Of a DNA stretch of 64,000 bases, positions 18,149 through 26,890 are shown in pieces. The notes beneath the pieces were generated by a model that was not told where the DNA came from, ran no database searches, and saw only the letters and a list, made by a program, of their open reading frames with translations. The DNA is from Paenibacillus silagei (GTDB lineage: Bacteria; Bacillota; Bacilli; Paenibacillales; Paenibacillaceae): NCBI RefSeq assembly GCF_017874735.1, contig NZ_JAGGLV010000018.1, positions 62,001 through 126,000 of the forward strand, read 5' to 3'. Made by a program: the position numbers and the translations under genes. Position 1 is the stretch's first letter; each line of letters opens with the position of its first letter.

Positions 18149-19579
18149 TTACTCTGCCAGCGGGAGCCGCAGCACGAAGGTGCAGCCCTGCGGCGGATTG
18201 CTGCCCAGCTCCAGGCTGCCGCCCATGGCTTCGGCCAGCAGTCTGCTGAAGGTCAGGCCCAGCCCGAGTCCGCGAAGCAGGCTCTGCTTGCCCGAGCTGC
18301 GGTAGAAGGCTTCGAAGATCCGTTCCCGGCTGTCCGGGTGGATGCCCGGCCCGTTATCTGTAACGGAGATTTCGGCCTGCCCCTGCGGCGTAGCCGTAAG
18401 TTCAAGCTTCAATTGGAGATTGCAGTCCGGCGTCTTCGCCTGCAGACTGTTGCCCAGCAGATTCACAATAATCTGCTGGATGCGCAGCGGGTCTCCCCGC
18501 AGCACAAGCGGGTTCTCCGGCAGCAGCAGGATGGGCTTATTAACCTCCCCGTTCTGGGTCAGCATCCATTGATAGAGGATTTCCTCCAGCAGCGGGGCCG
18601 CTTCGAGCTTATCATGACGGACGGCAACCATGCCCGCTGTCAGCGCATTGTAGTCCAGCAGATCGGCGACCATATGCTGCAGCCGCCCGGTCTCAAGCAG
18701 AGCGATATCGAGGAATTCATTGGCCTCCTCGCCTTCGACAACGCCCTCGCGTACCGCATGGAGCAGTCCTTTGATTGAGGTGACCGGCGTCTTCAGCTCA
18801 TGGGACACGCCGGCCAGCATGATGGCCCGCGACTGCTCGAACTGCTGCAGCTTGCCCGCCATCTCCTGGAAGGAGACGAGCAGCTCGTGAATCTCACGTT
18901 CTTTGGCCCCGGTCTCAAGCGCGATATTATATTGGCCGCTGCTGATCTGCGCGGCGGCAGCGGCCACCCGCTGAACCGGCTTGGCCAGCTTGATCGACAA
19001 GAGATAGATCGTCAGCCAGCTTAGGATAATCAGGAAGACGATGATAATCGAGAAGAAGGTGATCTCCTCTGTCGGAATATGACGCAGGGAGCGCTTGGAC
19101 TGCATAACCAGCACCTGCCCCAGTGTGCCCTGGTCCCCCTGGATCTGTGCGGCGGCGGCCTTGTATTCAGAGGTTCGCGAATCGGTCAGGCTATCATTGA
19201 GCTTGTGTCGCATTTCCTCGTCTGTCATCGGGGGCTGGGAGTATAACAATTCGCCTTCAGGTCCGGTGATGATTACGCACATTTCCTCAGTGACCTTGAA
19301 GAAGCGTTTGCGGTCCTCTACCAGCCTATTCAGGCCCCCGGTAATCGCTAATTGACCGTCTGTATCCACGCTCCGGTCAGCGATCTCCTGCGCCAGCAGG
19401 CCGGTCGTCTGCATCCGGTTGCTCATCGCCTCCTGCTGCATCCACCAGAGGGTGAACAGCGCCGTCACCAGCAGCCCGATGCTGATGATCAGCAGGTACC
19501 GCAGCGTCCAGTAAGTGAGAATGGAGGTAGTCTTCTTTTTCCTGCTGCTGTTCTTCTTACTCTTATTTATGTTGTCCAT
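18149..19579 (-). CDS. Sensor histidine kinase
   Basis: A 476-residue membrane kinase. A basic N-terminus, a first membrane helix (about 25-47), an extracytoplasmic sensor domain of about 130 residues, a second helix (about 175-195), a HAMP linker (AKPVQRVAAAAAQISSGQ), the H-box GVSHELKTPVTSIKGLL, and the N, G1 and G2 boxes (NLLGNSLQ, DNGPGIHPD, GLGLGLTFSR) follow in order. It overlaps the upstream response-regulator gene by 13 bases, so both are co-translated. The signal is unknown; the divergent YceI-family gene is a possible target. Confidence 0.92.
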   Translation of the reverse strand: MDNINKSKKNSSRKKKTTSILTYWTLRYLLIISIGLLVTALFTLWWMQQEAMSNRMQTTGLLAQEIADRSVDTDGQLAITGGLNRLVEDRKRFFKVTEEMCVIITGPEGELLYSQPPMTDEEMRHKLNDSLTDSRTSEYKAAAAQIQGDQGTLGQVLVMQSKRSLRHIPTEEITFFSIIIVFLIILSWLTIYLLSIKLAKPVQRVAAAAAQISSGQYNIALETGAKEREIHELLVSFQEMAGKLQQFEQSRAIMLAGVSHELKTPVTSIKGLLHAVREGVVEGEEANEFLDIALLETGRLQHMVADLLDYNALTAGMVAVRHDKLEAAPLLEEILYQWMLTQNGEVNKPILLLPENPLVLRGDPLRIQQIIVNLLGNSLQAKTPDCNLQLKLELTATPQGQAEISVTDNGPGIHPDSRERIFEAFYRSSGKQSLLRGLGLGLTFSRLLAEAMGGSLELGSNPPQGCTFVLRLPLAE

Positions 19580-20247
19580 AATTGATAACCTGTTCCTCTC
19601 AGTGTGCGGATCTCGCCCTCGTCCTCCGGCCAGTGCGAGAGCGCCTGGCGCAGTCTTTTGATGGAGAGATCAACGGCACGGTCGCTTCCGTCATAATCCA
19701 TCTCCCACACATGCTCCAGGAGCTGGTCGCGGGTGCAAATCTGGTTCGGCCGCTCGGCCAGGAACAGCAGCACCGACATGTCGCGCGGGCTGAGGCTGAC
19801 CTCCGCCCCGTTCAGGAAGATGCTGCGGGCCGAGAAATCGATGAACAGACTGCCGTAATGGCGCTTGCGGCTGCCGTCCGACCACTGCGAGGGGCGGCGC
19901 AGCACCGCCCGCACCCTTGCGACCACTTCCTCGGGGATGAAGGGCTTCGACATATAGTCATCCGCCCCCCCGTCCAGACCCGCCAGCCGGTCCTTGATCC
20001 CGTCGCGGGCGGTGAGCATGATGACCGGGCAGCTGCTCCGCTCACGGATGAGCTGCAGTAGCTCGAAGCCGTCCATCGCCGGCAGCATGATATCGAGCAG
20101 GACCAGCGAGGGAGGCGCCTCCTCGAAGGCGTCCAGGGCACTCCGGCCGTCTGCGGCCCGGGTGACGTGAAAGCCTGCTTTTCGCAGATAGGCACTAAGC
20201 ACCCGCGCGATGGCTTCTTCATCCTCTACGATTAGTATCGATTGCAT
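19567..20247 (-). CDS. OmpR/PhoB-type response regulator
   Basis: A 226-residue regulator starting at ATG 20247 (MQSILIVEDEE), preferred because AAGGGA precedes it and the receiver domain then begins at once. D52 (LVLLDIMLP) is the phospho-acceptor, with the E8-D9-E10 acidic pocket and a conserved Lys in MSKPF. The C-terminal winged helix (SLSPRDMSVLLFLAERPNQICTRDQLLEHVWEMDY ... DLSIKRLRQAL) binds DNA. It is the first gene of a two-gene unit with the overlapping histidine kinase. Confidence 0.92.
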   Translation of the reverse strand: MQSILIVEDEEAIARVLSAYLRKAGFHVTRAADGRSALDAFEEAPPSLVLLDIMLPAMDGFELLQLIRERSSCPVIMLTARDGIKDRLAGLDGGADDYMSKPFIPEEVVARVRAVLRRPSQWSDGSRKRHYGSLFIDFSARSIFLNGAEVSLSPRDMSVLLFLAERPNQICTRDQLLEHVWEMDYDGSDRAVDLSIKRLRQALSHWPEDEGEIRTLRGTGYQLWTT

Positions 20248-20391
20248 GAGCTTCAGTCCCTTAACTAAAATTACGACAATTCTAACACATTTGCAGGCTA
20301 GTATGCTTTGACTTATTCCCGACATATTGCTCTGGTAGAATGAGATTCAGCTGGAACGAGCAGAGACAGAAAATGGAATGGAGGAGATCGT

Positions 20392-21105
20392 ATGAAGAAG
20401 AGAACAGTTGCTATAACCGCAGCCATTGTAATTATTGCAGGAGCCATCACTGCCTTCATCTTAGTGAATAACAGCCTTGGCAATAAGGTGGAGATTGAAT
20501 CGGTGATTCCTGAGCAGGCGCAGAACAGCGGAGCCCAGAAGGAAGGAACGGCCAATGCGGCTGCTGCCGCTGCTGCTGTAACGCCGGAGCAGTTGAACGG
20601 AACCTGGAACATTGCAGAGCCGTCCAAGGTCTACTGGTCCGTGACCACATCCAAAGAAACGGTTAACTTCGTAGATCCTTCCGTGAAGGGCACCTGGAAG
20701 GTGAATCTGGAGGATGCCTCCGCGATGACCGGCGAAGGGTCGGTCGACATGAGCGCGCTTGATTCGGGAACCGCCCAGCGGGACGAGCATGTCAAGGGAG
20801 CGGACTTCTTGTCCGTAGCGGAGTTCCCGGAGGCCACCTTCACGGTGAAGTCCTTCTCGGAGCTGCCAAAGGAATGGACAGAGGGGACGGCGGTGCCGGT
20901 ACAACTGCAGGGGACGCTGACCGTGAAAGGCATCGAGAAGGAAGTCACGTTCGACTCGCAGGCTGCATATAGCGGCGGAGAGCTTAAGCTGTCGGGTACG
21001 ACTACCGTAACCTTCGAGGATTTCGGCCTCAGCAATCCGCATTCCATCGTGCTCAGTACCGAGAACAATCTTGAGGTGCGCCTGGAGCTAGTGCTTAAGA
21101 AATAA
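20392..21105 (+). CDS. YceI-family protein, membrane-anchored
   Basis: A 237-residue protein with an N-terminal signal anchor (about 5-27), an Ala-rich linker, then a YceI lipocalin-like domain from NGTWNIAEPSKVYWSV to the end (VDMSALDSGTAQRDEHVKGADFLSVAEFPEATF; GTLTVKGIEKEVTF). YceI domains bind polyisoprenoid or other amphiphilic lipids (family knowledge). GGAGGAGATC precedes ATG 20392. It is divergent from the two-component operon, with 144 bases between the starts, so it may be a target of that system. Confidence 0.88.
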   Translation: MKKRTVAITAAIVIIAGAITAFILVNNSLGNKVEIESVIPEQAQNSGAQKEGTANAAAAAAAVTPEQLNGTWNIAEPSKVYWSVTTSKETVNFVDPSVKGTWKVNLEDASAMTGEGSVDMSALDSGTAQRDEHVKGADFLSVAEFPEATFTVKSFSELPKEWTEGTAVPVQLQGTLTVKGIEKEVTFDSQAAYSGGELKLSGTTTVTFEDFGLSNPHSIVLSTENNLEVRLELVLKK

Positions 21106-21209
21106 CATAGGGTTGGGGATGACCCTCCCCGTTTGCTGCGGATTCGCGGCTGGCGGGGAGGGTTTTTGCTGTGACTGGGGCTGGGGCGAAGGCGGTGGGC
21201 CAGATGCGG

Positions 21210-21413
21210 ATGTAGCCGAAAAAGCGAACACATTGCGCTGGCGCGAGATGCGTGGCCGGAATGTAGCCGAAAAAGCGAACATATTGGGCTGGCGGGAGGT
21301 GCGTGGCCGGAATGTAGCCGAAAAAGCGAACACATTAGGCCAGCGCGGGGCGTATGAGCGGAATGTAATCGAAAAAGCGAACACATTGGGCTGGCGGGAG
21401 GTGCGTGCTCCAC
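21210..21413. repeat. Tandem array, four copies of a 51-bp unit
   Basis: Copies start at 21210, 21261, 21312 and 21363, exactly 51 bp apart. Each begins ATGTAGCCGAAAAAGCGAAC (the last has ATGTAATCG) and continues with CACATT, then GGGCTGGCGGGAGGTGCGTG or a variant. Because 51 is a multiple of three, reading frames run through the array, but none has a ribosome site or gene-like composition. I treat it as non-coding. It follows the YceI gene. Confidence 0.9.
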
Positions 21414-21475
21414 AGCCCGTGACTTTTTAGAGAAATCCTGCAAGATGTGCAACAATCTATCCATGCAAGCGGTCG

Positions 21476-21557
21476 GTGAGAGAAGACTCTCAGAACTGGC
21501 GAGGGGGAGGCTGAGCATCGCCATGAAAGCATCTTTCACCCGGTAGGGTGTTTTTTT
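21476..21557 (+). ncRNA. Candidate structured RNA or attenuator leader
   Basis: Four consecutive hairpins can be drawn: TGAGAG/CTCTCA (21477-21492), TGGCGA/TCGCCA (21497-21523), TGAAAG/CTTTCA (21524-21538) and CACCC/GGGTG (21537-21550). Seven T residues follow the last one. The third and fourth share two bases, so they compete, as in an attenuator. It ends about 90 bases before the gene at 21648. No known riboswitch consensus was recognised and no convincing promoter was seen. Confidence 0.35.
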
Positions 21558-21647
21558 GTGACGGTGCAAATCCCCGCCTTCAGGTTAAGTATAAGAGATA
21601 CATAATTATTCAATAGGACCATCAGGTAAGGAAGGGAGCTAAGACAC

Positions 21648-22439
21648 ATGGATCGTAAGGCCAAAACTATACTGCAAAAATCGTTCTGGAGCGCCAGCGG
21701 CTGGAAGGGGACATACGGGCCTTTTTCCGGTGAAGAGTTCGACTATGCGAAGAGCAAGGGGGTCATGTTCGATCCCCTCACGATCACCCATGATGAGCTG
21801 GTGGAGAAGCTTCGGGTGCTGCACAGCGGGAGTGTGACCCGGGAGAAGGTGGCGGCGGCTTTTCTGCACAGCCTGTCTACCCGGAAGGTTCATCTGCGGA
21901 GCGCCTTGTCCAGTTGGGTTTTGACCTCGGAGCTGCCTGCACATGAATTCGCCCAGCCCCCCGCCGAGCAGCCAAGGTATAGCAGTTGTGCTGCTTGTGA
22001 TGCCAGACACCTGATGTCTGATCAGCAGTACAACGCTGTGGATCTGAATGTGCTCAATTTCGAGCGGGTCAAATGGGGCGGCATCCGCCTTAATAAGCTG
22101 CTGTATTGCTGGCTCGATCTGGAGCTGTTCAGCCGGGAAGAGGAGGTGGAGGCTGCTCCGCAGGATCTTCGTATTTTGCAGGATATGGCCGAAGCCGTGA
22201 AGCTATGCGGCAGCATGGATGGTGCACGGAAGCTGGAGAAGCATTGGAAGGATATATTCCCCTCGAACCGGCATGAACGGGATGTGGTGATGGAGATCTG
22301 GGGATATGCTGGAATTCTGGTTCCGCAGGAGGAGCCGCGCCAGGGGCGGGGCGGAGACAATGATTTCAACGCTGTAGCCAACTGGCGCGGGGAGGACGGT
22401 TATTCGAAGGAACGCCTGAATGTGTTGTTCGGGCTGTAA
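21648..22439 (+). CDS. Hypothetical protein (263 aa)
   Basis: A soluble protein starting MDRKAKTILQKSFWSASGWKG, with GGAAGGGAG upstream of the ATG. The first 90 residues look alpha-helical. A CAACDARH motif near residue 111 could bind metal, and the rest is rich in acidic and aromatic residues (NFERVKWGGIRLNKLLYCWLDLELF). I do not recognise a family. It is followed after about 110 bases by an oxidoreductase gene on the same strand, and the hairpins at 21476-21557 may form its leader. Confidence 0.7.
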   Translation: MDRKAKTILQKSFWSASGWKGTYGPFSGEEFDYAKSKGVMFDPLTITHDELVEKLRVLHSGSVTREKVAAAFLHSLSTRKVHLRSALSSWVLTSELPAHEFAQPPAEQPRYSSCAACDARHLMSDQQYNAVDLNVLNFERVKWGGIRLNKLLYCWLDLELFSREEEVEAAPQDLRILQDMAEAVKLCGSMDGARKLEKHWKDIFPSNRHERDVVMEIWGYAGILVPQEEPRQGRGGDNDFNAVANWRGEDGYSKERLNVLFGL

Positions 22440-22550
22440 TACACACTTGTCTGGAGCTGGAGGGTCCTGCCGGTCGGCGGACATGTACACACCAGGGAGA
22501 TTTTGATAGAATCAGAGGGACCTGAGCTTCATTACGAGGAGGATATTACT

Positions 22551-23549
22551 ATGGCAGAAGATAACGCTTACACGATAAAATGGGGCATTCTTAGCACAGG
22601 CTGGATCGCCCATCAGTTCGCCACGGATCTGGCCCACGCCAGCAATGGGGTGGCCTATGCAGTCGGCTCGCGCTCGCAGGAGAGCGCGGATAAATTCGCA
22701 GCCGATCACGGCATTCCTGTCGCATACGCCACCTACGAAGAGCTGGTGAACGATCCTGATGTGGACGCCATCTATATCGGCACACCGCATCCGTTTCACC
22801 GGGAGAATGCGCTGCTGGCTTTGCGGGCGGGCAAGGCTGTGCTGTGCGAGAAGCCTTTTACCGTGAATAGTGCTGAACTGGAGGAAGTCGTGGCCTATGC
22901 CCGGGAGCATAAGCTGTTCCTCATGGAAGCGATGTGGAGCCGGTATATCCCGGCACATGTGAAGGTGAGGGAATGGCTGGCCGCCGGGCGCATAGGAGAG
23001 TTGAAGCTAGTGAAGGCGGACCTTGGGTTCCGTTCTGACTGGAACCCGGAAGGACGTCTGCTGAATCCGGCCCTTGGCGGCGGTGCGCTGCTGGATGTCG
23101 GCATCTATCCGGTCTCCTTCACCTCGATGGTTCTTGGACCTCATCCAGAGTCGATCGCCAGCACTGTTCATATCGGGGAGACTGGCGTGGATGAACACTT
23201 CTCACTGCTGTTATCCTACGGGAATGGCGTATCTGCTTCACTCAACGCCGGTATCCGCCTGAATCTGGACGATGAAGCCTACATCTATGGAACGGAAGGA
23301 CGTATCGTGGTCAATGGCACCTTGGTTAATCCAAAATCGGCCGAGCTCTACGTGAACGGCGAATTGGCTGAGAGGTTCGAAGATGACCGTGCTTCGGTCG
23401 GGTACTGCTTCGAGGCGGAAGAGGTGGGCCGCTGCCTTCAAGCGGGGCTTACCGAGAGCCCGGTAATGACACTGGATGAATCCGTAGCGCTGATGAAGCT
23501 GCTGGATGAAGTCCGGGCGCAGTGGGGACTGAAGTATCCCGGCGAATAA
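22551..23549 (+). CDS. Gfo/Idh/MocA-family oxidoreductase
   Basis: A 332-residue NAD(P)-dependent dehydrogenase. The N-terminal Rossmann fold (KWGILSTGWIAHQFATDL, then AVGSRSQESADKFAADHGIP), the EKPF motif (AVLCEKPFTVN) with its catalytic-region Lys, and the C-terminal beta domain (GGGALLDVGIYPV) are all present. Start ATG 22551 has GAGGAGG 8 bases upstream; the frame extends to 22503 without another good site. The substrate is likely a sugar or cyclitol. It is followed by the ADP-ribosylglycohydrolase gene. Confidence 0.9.
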   Translation: MAEDNAYTIKWGILSTGWIAHQFATDLAHASNGVAYAVGSRSQESADKFAADHGIPVAYATYEELVNDPDVDAIYIGTPHPFHRENALLALRAGKAVLCEKPFTVNSAELEEVVAYAREHKLFLMEAMWSRYIPAHVKVREWLAAGRIGELKLVKADLGFRSDWNPEGRLLNPALGGGALLDVGIYPVSFTSMVLGPHPESIASTVHIGETGVDEHFSLLLSYGNGVSASLNAGIRLNLDDEAYIYGTEGRIVVNGTLVNPKSAELYVNGELAERFEDDRASVGYCFEAEEVGRCLQAGLTESPVMTLDESVALMKLLDEVRAQWGLKYPGE

Positions 23550-23585
23550 GTGCGGGCAGGAAGCTTCCGGGAAGGGGGAGACCAA

Positions 23586-24512
23586 GTGACATTGACTGAT
23601 GATCGTTATCAGGGCTGCCTGCAGGGGCTGGCCGCCGGGGATGCGCTGGGCACAACTGTAGAATTCCAGGCACCCGGAACCTTCAAGCCAATGACAGATA
23701 TTGTCGGCGGCGGGGTATTCGCTCTGCAGCCGGGTCAGTGGACAGATGACACCTCGATGGCGCTCTGTCTTGCGGAGAGTCTGCTTGCCATGCAGGGCTT
23801 CGATCCGGCAGATCAAATGCAGCGTTATGTGAAGTGGTACCGCGAAGGAGTGCTTAGCAGCACCGGCAGATGCTTCGATATCGGCAACACAACGCGTGAA
23901 GCGCTGCACCGGTATGAAGCCAGCGGGGAGGCGTACAGCGGTTCAGAGGACCCGTTCTCTGCCGGAAACGGCTCTATTATGCGTCTGGCTCCGGTGGTGA
24001 TGTACTACGCGAAGCAGCCCGCTGAGGCGATCCGCTATGCAGCAATGAGTTCAAGAACCACGCACGGGGCCGCCGAGTGTCTTGCTGCCTGCCGCCTGCT
24101 CGCGGCCTATATTCTCGCCGGGCTGCACGGCTGGAGTAAGCGGGAGATGCTGGCGCCGGATGCCTTCCGCGAATGGCTGGATGAGGATGAGGCCTTGACG
24201 CCGCATATGCTGAGCATCAAGCAAGGCTCTTACAAGATGAAGGAGCCGCCGCAGATCCAAGGCTCGGGCTATGTCGTGGAGTCGCTGGAAGCCGCGCTGT
24301 GGGCGTTCCATAAGTCCGCCAGCTTCGAGGAAGGCGCGCTGCTCGCCGTGAATCTCGGCAATGACGCCGACACCACCGGCGCCATCTACGGCCAGATCGC
24401 CGGAGCCTACTATGGGCTCAGTGGCATTCCGGCCGACTGGAGCGGCAAGCTGGCGATGGGCGGGCTGATCAGCGATTACGCGGGGCGGCTGTTTACGGAG
24501 CGGGTGCAGTAA
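23586..24512 (+). CDS. ADP-ribosylglycohydrolase family protein
   Basis: About 308 residues. The DraG/ARH fold is shown by YQGCLQGLAAGDALGTTVEF, the metal-binding WTDDTSMAL (first magnesium site), GNGSIMRLAPVVMYY and the C-terminal VNLGNDADTTGAIYGQIAGAYYG (second site). All key Asp residues are intact. Start GTG 23586 is chosen because GGGGGAG lies 5 bases upstream. It probably forms an operon with the preceding oxidoreductase. Members remove ADP-ribose from proteins or hydrolyse small ADP-ribosides; no DarT-like or ART partner gene is adjacent, so a toxin-antitoxin role is not suggested. Confidence 0.9.
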   Translation: MTLTDDRYQGCLQGLAAGDALGTTVEFQAPGTFKPMTDIVGGGVFALQPGQWTDDTSMALCLAESLLAMQGFDPADQMQRYVKWYREGVLSSTGRCFDIGNTTREALHRYEASGEAYSGSEDPFSAGNGSIMRLAPVVMYYAKQPAEAIRYAAMSSRTTHGAAECLAACRLLAAYILAGLHGWSKREMLAPDAFREWLDEDEALTPHMLSIKQGSYKMKEPPQIQGSGYVVESLEAALWAFHKSASFEEGALLAVNLGNDADTTGAIYGQIAGAYYGLSGIPADWSGKLAMGGLISDYAGRLFTERVQ

Positions 24513-24535
24513 GCGGGATTGATAGTGCATGTAGC

Positions 24536-24571
24536 AGGCGGGGCGCATTTCAGTGCGTCCCGCCTTTTTGT
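24536..24571 (+). terminator. Rho-independent terminator
   Basis: AGGCGGGGCGCA pairs with TGCGTCCCGCCT and TTTTTG follows. It ends the oxidoreductase/ADP-ribosylglycohydrolase unit. Confidence 0.85.
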
Positions 24572-24618
24572 TGTGCACAAATATGAGGTTACGTTCGAAG
24601 CAAACATTCAGAGACAAG

Positions 24619-24801
24619 TGTATTGTGTACAATTAAAAACCGTGAAAAAGCAAGCATTCCTCTTCTAACTGTAGTCTGTACAACTAAATTTGCCTGAATG
24701 GTTGAGAACCGGGGTATGGAGGTATTTTAGATGTACGAAATACAGCTAAACTGCGATTCGATGGTACATCAGACGTTTTAGTTGTACAGATTGCACTTAA
24801 G
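24619..24801. repeat. Dyad four-unit element, 51-bp arm spacing (copy 1)
   Basis: Units of about 20 bp start at 24619 (TGTATTGTGTACAATTAAA) and 24670 (TGTAGTCTGTACAACTAAA) on the plus strand. The same unit is inverted at TTTAGATGTACGAAATACAG (ending 24745) and again around 24783. Corresponding positions are 51, 62 and 51 bases apart. The dyad centre is near 24707. The 24513-25132 gap holds no gene; it consists of the terminator, this element and the next one. Confidence 0.8.
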
Positions 24802-24889
24802 CTAATCGCTTGTACCTTAATGGAGGCATGAACGATGATATCAGGCAGATTCTGCACCCATCGCCGACTTCTACGCTTGAATTGAAAGT

Positions 24890-25080
24890 AGCTGATTACA
24901 TTTCCTGCAATAGAAAACTCATATTTGACCGTAAAATGAGATTCTATTGTATTTCATACAGTGGAATGCTGCGTATTGGGCGAAATGAGGCCTTTATTCA
25001 AAATTCAATTGTACCGAATGCAATAGAATCTATTTCGATGCCCTTTTTACAGCATTCCATTGTACAAAATACAGTTACTA
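24890..25080. repeat. Dyad four-unit element, 51-bp arm spacing (copy 2)
   Basis: Units at 24890 (degenerate), 24941 (ATTCTATTGTATTTCATACA), 25003 (inverted) and 25054 (inverted) have spacings of 51, 62 and 51. The reverse complement of the third unit, GATTCTATTGCATTCGGTAC, matches the second. The core TTGTATTTCGTACAATGGAA is related to that of copy 1. The dyad centre is near 24985. Confidence 0.75.
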
Positions 25081-25132
25081 CTGTTTCAGCGCCTACAGCA
25101 TACGTATGACTGCTGCGGGAATGAGGCGTTAG

Positions 25133-25834
25133 TTATCTTTTTCGGAACAGGGCCGTCCACAGAAAAGCTTCACCGAACAGGTTCTCACTCTGCTCCGTCT
25201 GACGCATCCGCCGAAACTGGATATTCTCGTAATTGCCGAAGAACGTCTTGAGCTGCTCCTCCGTGAACCCTAATCCGCCTCTCATCCGCCGCTGACGGTA
25301 GACCTCCCAATCGGTAATCTCTGCACCCATGGAGCCTGCTGCGAAGCAGGTCAAACCGAAATAACCGCCGGGCGTGAGCGCCCGGTCCAGCAGCTCCAGA
25401 TAGGAGGCTCTGCGGTGTGGATAGATGTGATGGAAGCATCCGCTGTCATAGATGAGGTCATAGCTCCCAGGCGTCAGCTCCAGATCAAAGATATTCCCGC
25501 ATGTAAAATTCACCTCTACCTGATGTGCCGCCTTACGCTCCATTCCCCAATCGACTGCCGTCTGAGAGATATCCACAGCGTCCACCTTACATCCCTGCTG
25601 CGCCATGTACACCGCATTTCTGCCGCCTCCACAGCCTAGCTCAAGCACTCGGCCTGGTGCTATATTCCCGCCGCTGAAGCATTCCACCAGATTCTCATCG
25701 GGACAATCCCGGAAAAAAGGAATGCCCTTCTCCTTATCCGCATAGAACCCATCCCACCATTCCCCCTCGTCCCGGAAAAAAGAGTCCAGCATCCTCAGCG
25801 TGTCCTCATGGCTATAAATCGTTTCATCGTTCAT
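25133..25834 (-). CDS. SAM-dependent class I methyltransferase
   Basis: About 233 residues. The SAM-binding motif I is VLELGCGGGRNAVYMAQQG, followed by VDAVDIS (motif II acidic residue) and DLIYDSGCFHHIYPHRR. This pattern belongs to small-molecule methyltransferases (Methyltransf_25/TehB-like). ATG 25834 (MNDETIYSHEDTL) is taken as the start; GGGAG lies 12 bases before it, slightly far. Its start faces the nucleotidyltransferase gene, so the two are divergent. Substrate unknown. Confidence 0.85.
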   Translation of the reverse strand: MNDETIYSHEDTLRMLDSFFRDEGEWWDGFYADKEKGIPFFRDCPDENLVECFSGGNIAPGRVLELGCGGGRNAVYMAQQGCKVDAVDISQTAVDWGMERKAAHQVEVNFTCGNIFDLELTPGSYDLIYDSGCFHHIYPHRRASYLELLDRALTPGGYFGLTCFAAGSMGAEITDWEVYRQRRMRGGLGFTEEQLKTFFGNYENIQFRRMRQTEQSENLFGEAFLWTALFRKR

Positions 25835-25996
25835 TCTTCTCAAGGTCTCCCTTCCTGTTAGCTTGCGGTAAACCCAAAGTACGATTATGAGACAATCCAA
25901 ACAGTAACCCTCCTAAATTATGTTATAATATTCCGGAAATATGTTCTGTGCGGTTGGTTGCCGGGAGCGGAATTTCTATGAAGGGGAGGGAAGCGT

Positions 25997-26881
25997 GTGC
26001 TATGGACGGCAAGTCTATCCAGTCTGCTGCTGAAGCCGGACAACCGGCAACGGCACAATGAATTACTTCGTGAAATTGGCAGCTATATCAGCACGCACAT
26101 TCTGAATCACCCGCTGCTTGCGGAGGATTGCGGGCATATCAGCATCCTGCTGGATGGATCAACGGCGCTCGGGATTGTGGATGACAGCTCGGATATTGAT
26201 CTGATCCTGGTCTGCCGGGATGAATGCTATGAGCCGATTACGAGCCGTTTCGAACGGGCAGAGTTGATCCCGGAGAGAAGCAGCTTGTTTGTAGATGTGC
26301 ATCTGCCCAGCGGCAAAACAGGACACTACACCCTGCTCAAATTATCGGAGCTGGAGCAGGCGCTGGAAAAAGGGCAACTGGACTGGCTGTGGAATGCATC
26401 GGTCGCCTGTCTCTATCATGACCCGTTGGCTCTGAAGGCGCTGTTTGCGCAAGCGGTTCCGCTGCCTTCAGAACATTTGATGAGTCTGCGGAAGAAAACA
26501 TACATAGACCTTCGGAGTGCTGCCAAAAGCCTGGATAATCCCGTGCGCCGGGGAGAGGCTTTTCCGATTCTTTTTCAGGCGGTGGAGGTGTACAAGCAGG
26601 CCTTACGCTGTGCTATCACAGTGGAGGGCCACCCCTATCCGTATGATAAATGGCTTGTACAGGTAGCAGAGCGGCTTACGGTGGGAAAAAGGGTGCTTGA
26701 TTGTATGAAGGACTTCCAGCGATATCTCAAAGAGGATCTGTCCTATGCGCCAATGTATCAGGAGGATAACAGCTTTGTGAAAATGGAGAAGCGGGTCCGC
26801 GGGGTGTTGCTGGAGGAATTCCGCCTGCGCGGCGTAGATGAGCCTTGGCTGGTGGAATGGTGGAAGTACTTCGAGGATTGA
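25997..26881 (+). CDS. Nucleotidyltransferase-domain protein
   Basis: A 294-residue protein with a polymerase-beta-type nucleotidyltransferase core: LLDGSTALGIVDDSSDIDLILVC gives the GS motif and the DxD metal pair, and FVDVHLP is the likely third acidic position. The C-terminal half is helical and resembles aminoglycoside- or kanamycin-type nucleotidyltransferases and HEPN-like helical partners. Start GTG 25997 follows GGGGAGGGAAG. It may adenylylate a small molecule such as an antibiotic, but no specific family could be fixed. Confidence 0.78.
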   Translation: MLWTASLSSLLLKPDNRQRHNELLREIGSYISTHILNHPLLAEDCGHISILLDGSTALGIVDDSSDIDLILVCRDECYEPITSRFERAELIPERSSLFVDVHLPSGKTGHYTLLKLSELEQALEKGQLDWLWNASVACLYHDPLALKALFAQAVPLPSEHLMSLRKKTYIDLRSAAKSLDNPVRRGEAFPILFQAVEVYKQALRCAITVEGHPYPYDKWLVQVAERLTVGKRVLDCMKDFQRYLKEDLSYAPMYQEDNSFVKMEKRVRGVLLEEFRLRGVDEPWLVEWWKYFED

Positions 26882-26890
26882 ATGGAATAA

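Noticed and set aside
21113..21430. 105-codon open frame across the 51-bp array
   Set aside because: The start has no ribosome site, and the frame begins in the terminal region of the YceI gene and consists mostly of array repeats.
23586..24512. DarTG-like toxin-antitoxin or phage-defence role for the ADP-ribosylglycohydrolase
   Set aside because: No ADP-ribosyltransferase gene is adjacent; the neighbour is a sugar-type oxidoreductase, so a metabolic role is more likely.
24513..25132. Transposon or MITE remnants
   Set aside because: The inverted symmetry is internal to each element, no target-site duplications or terminal inverted repeats were found, and the fixed 51-bp spacing is not expected of MITEs.
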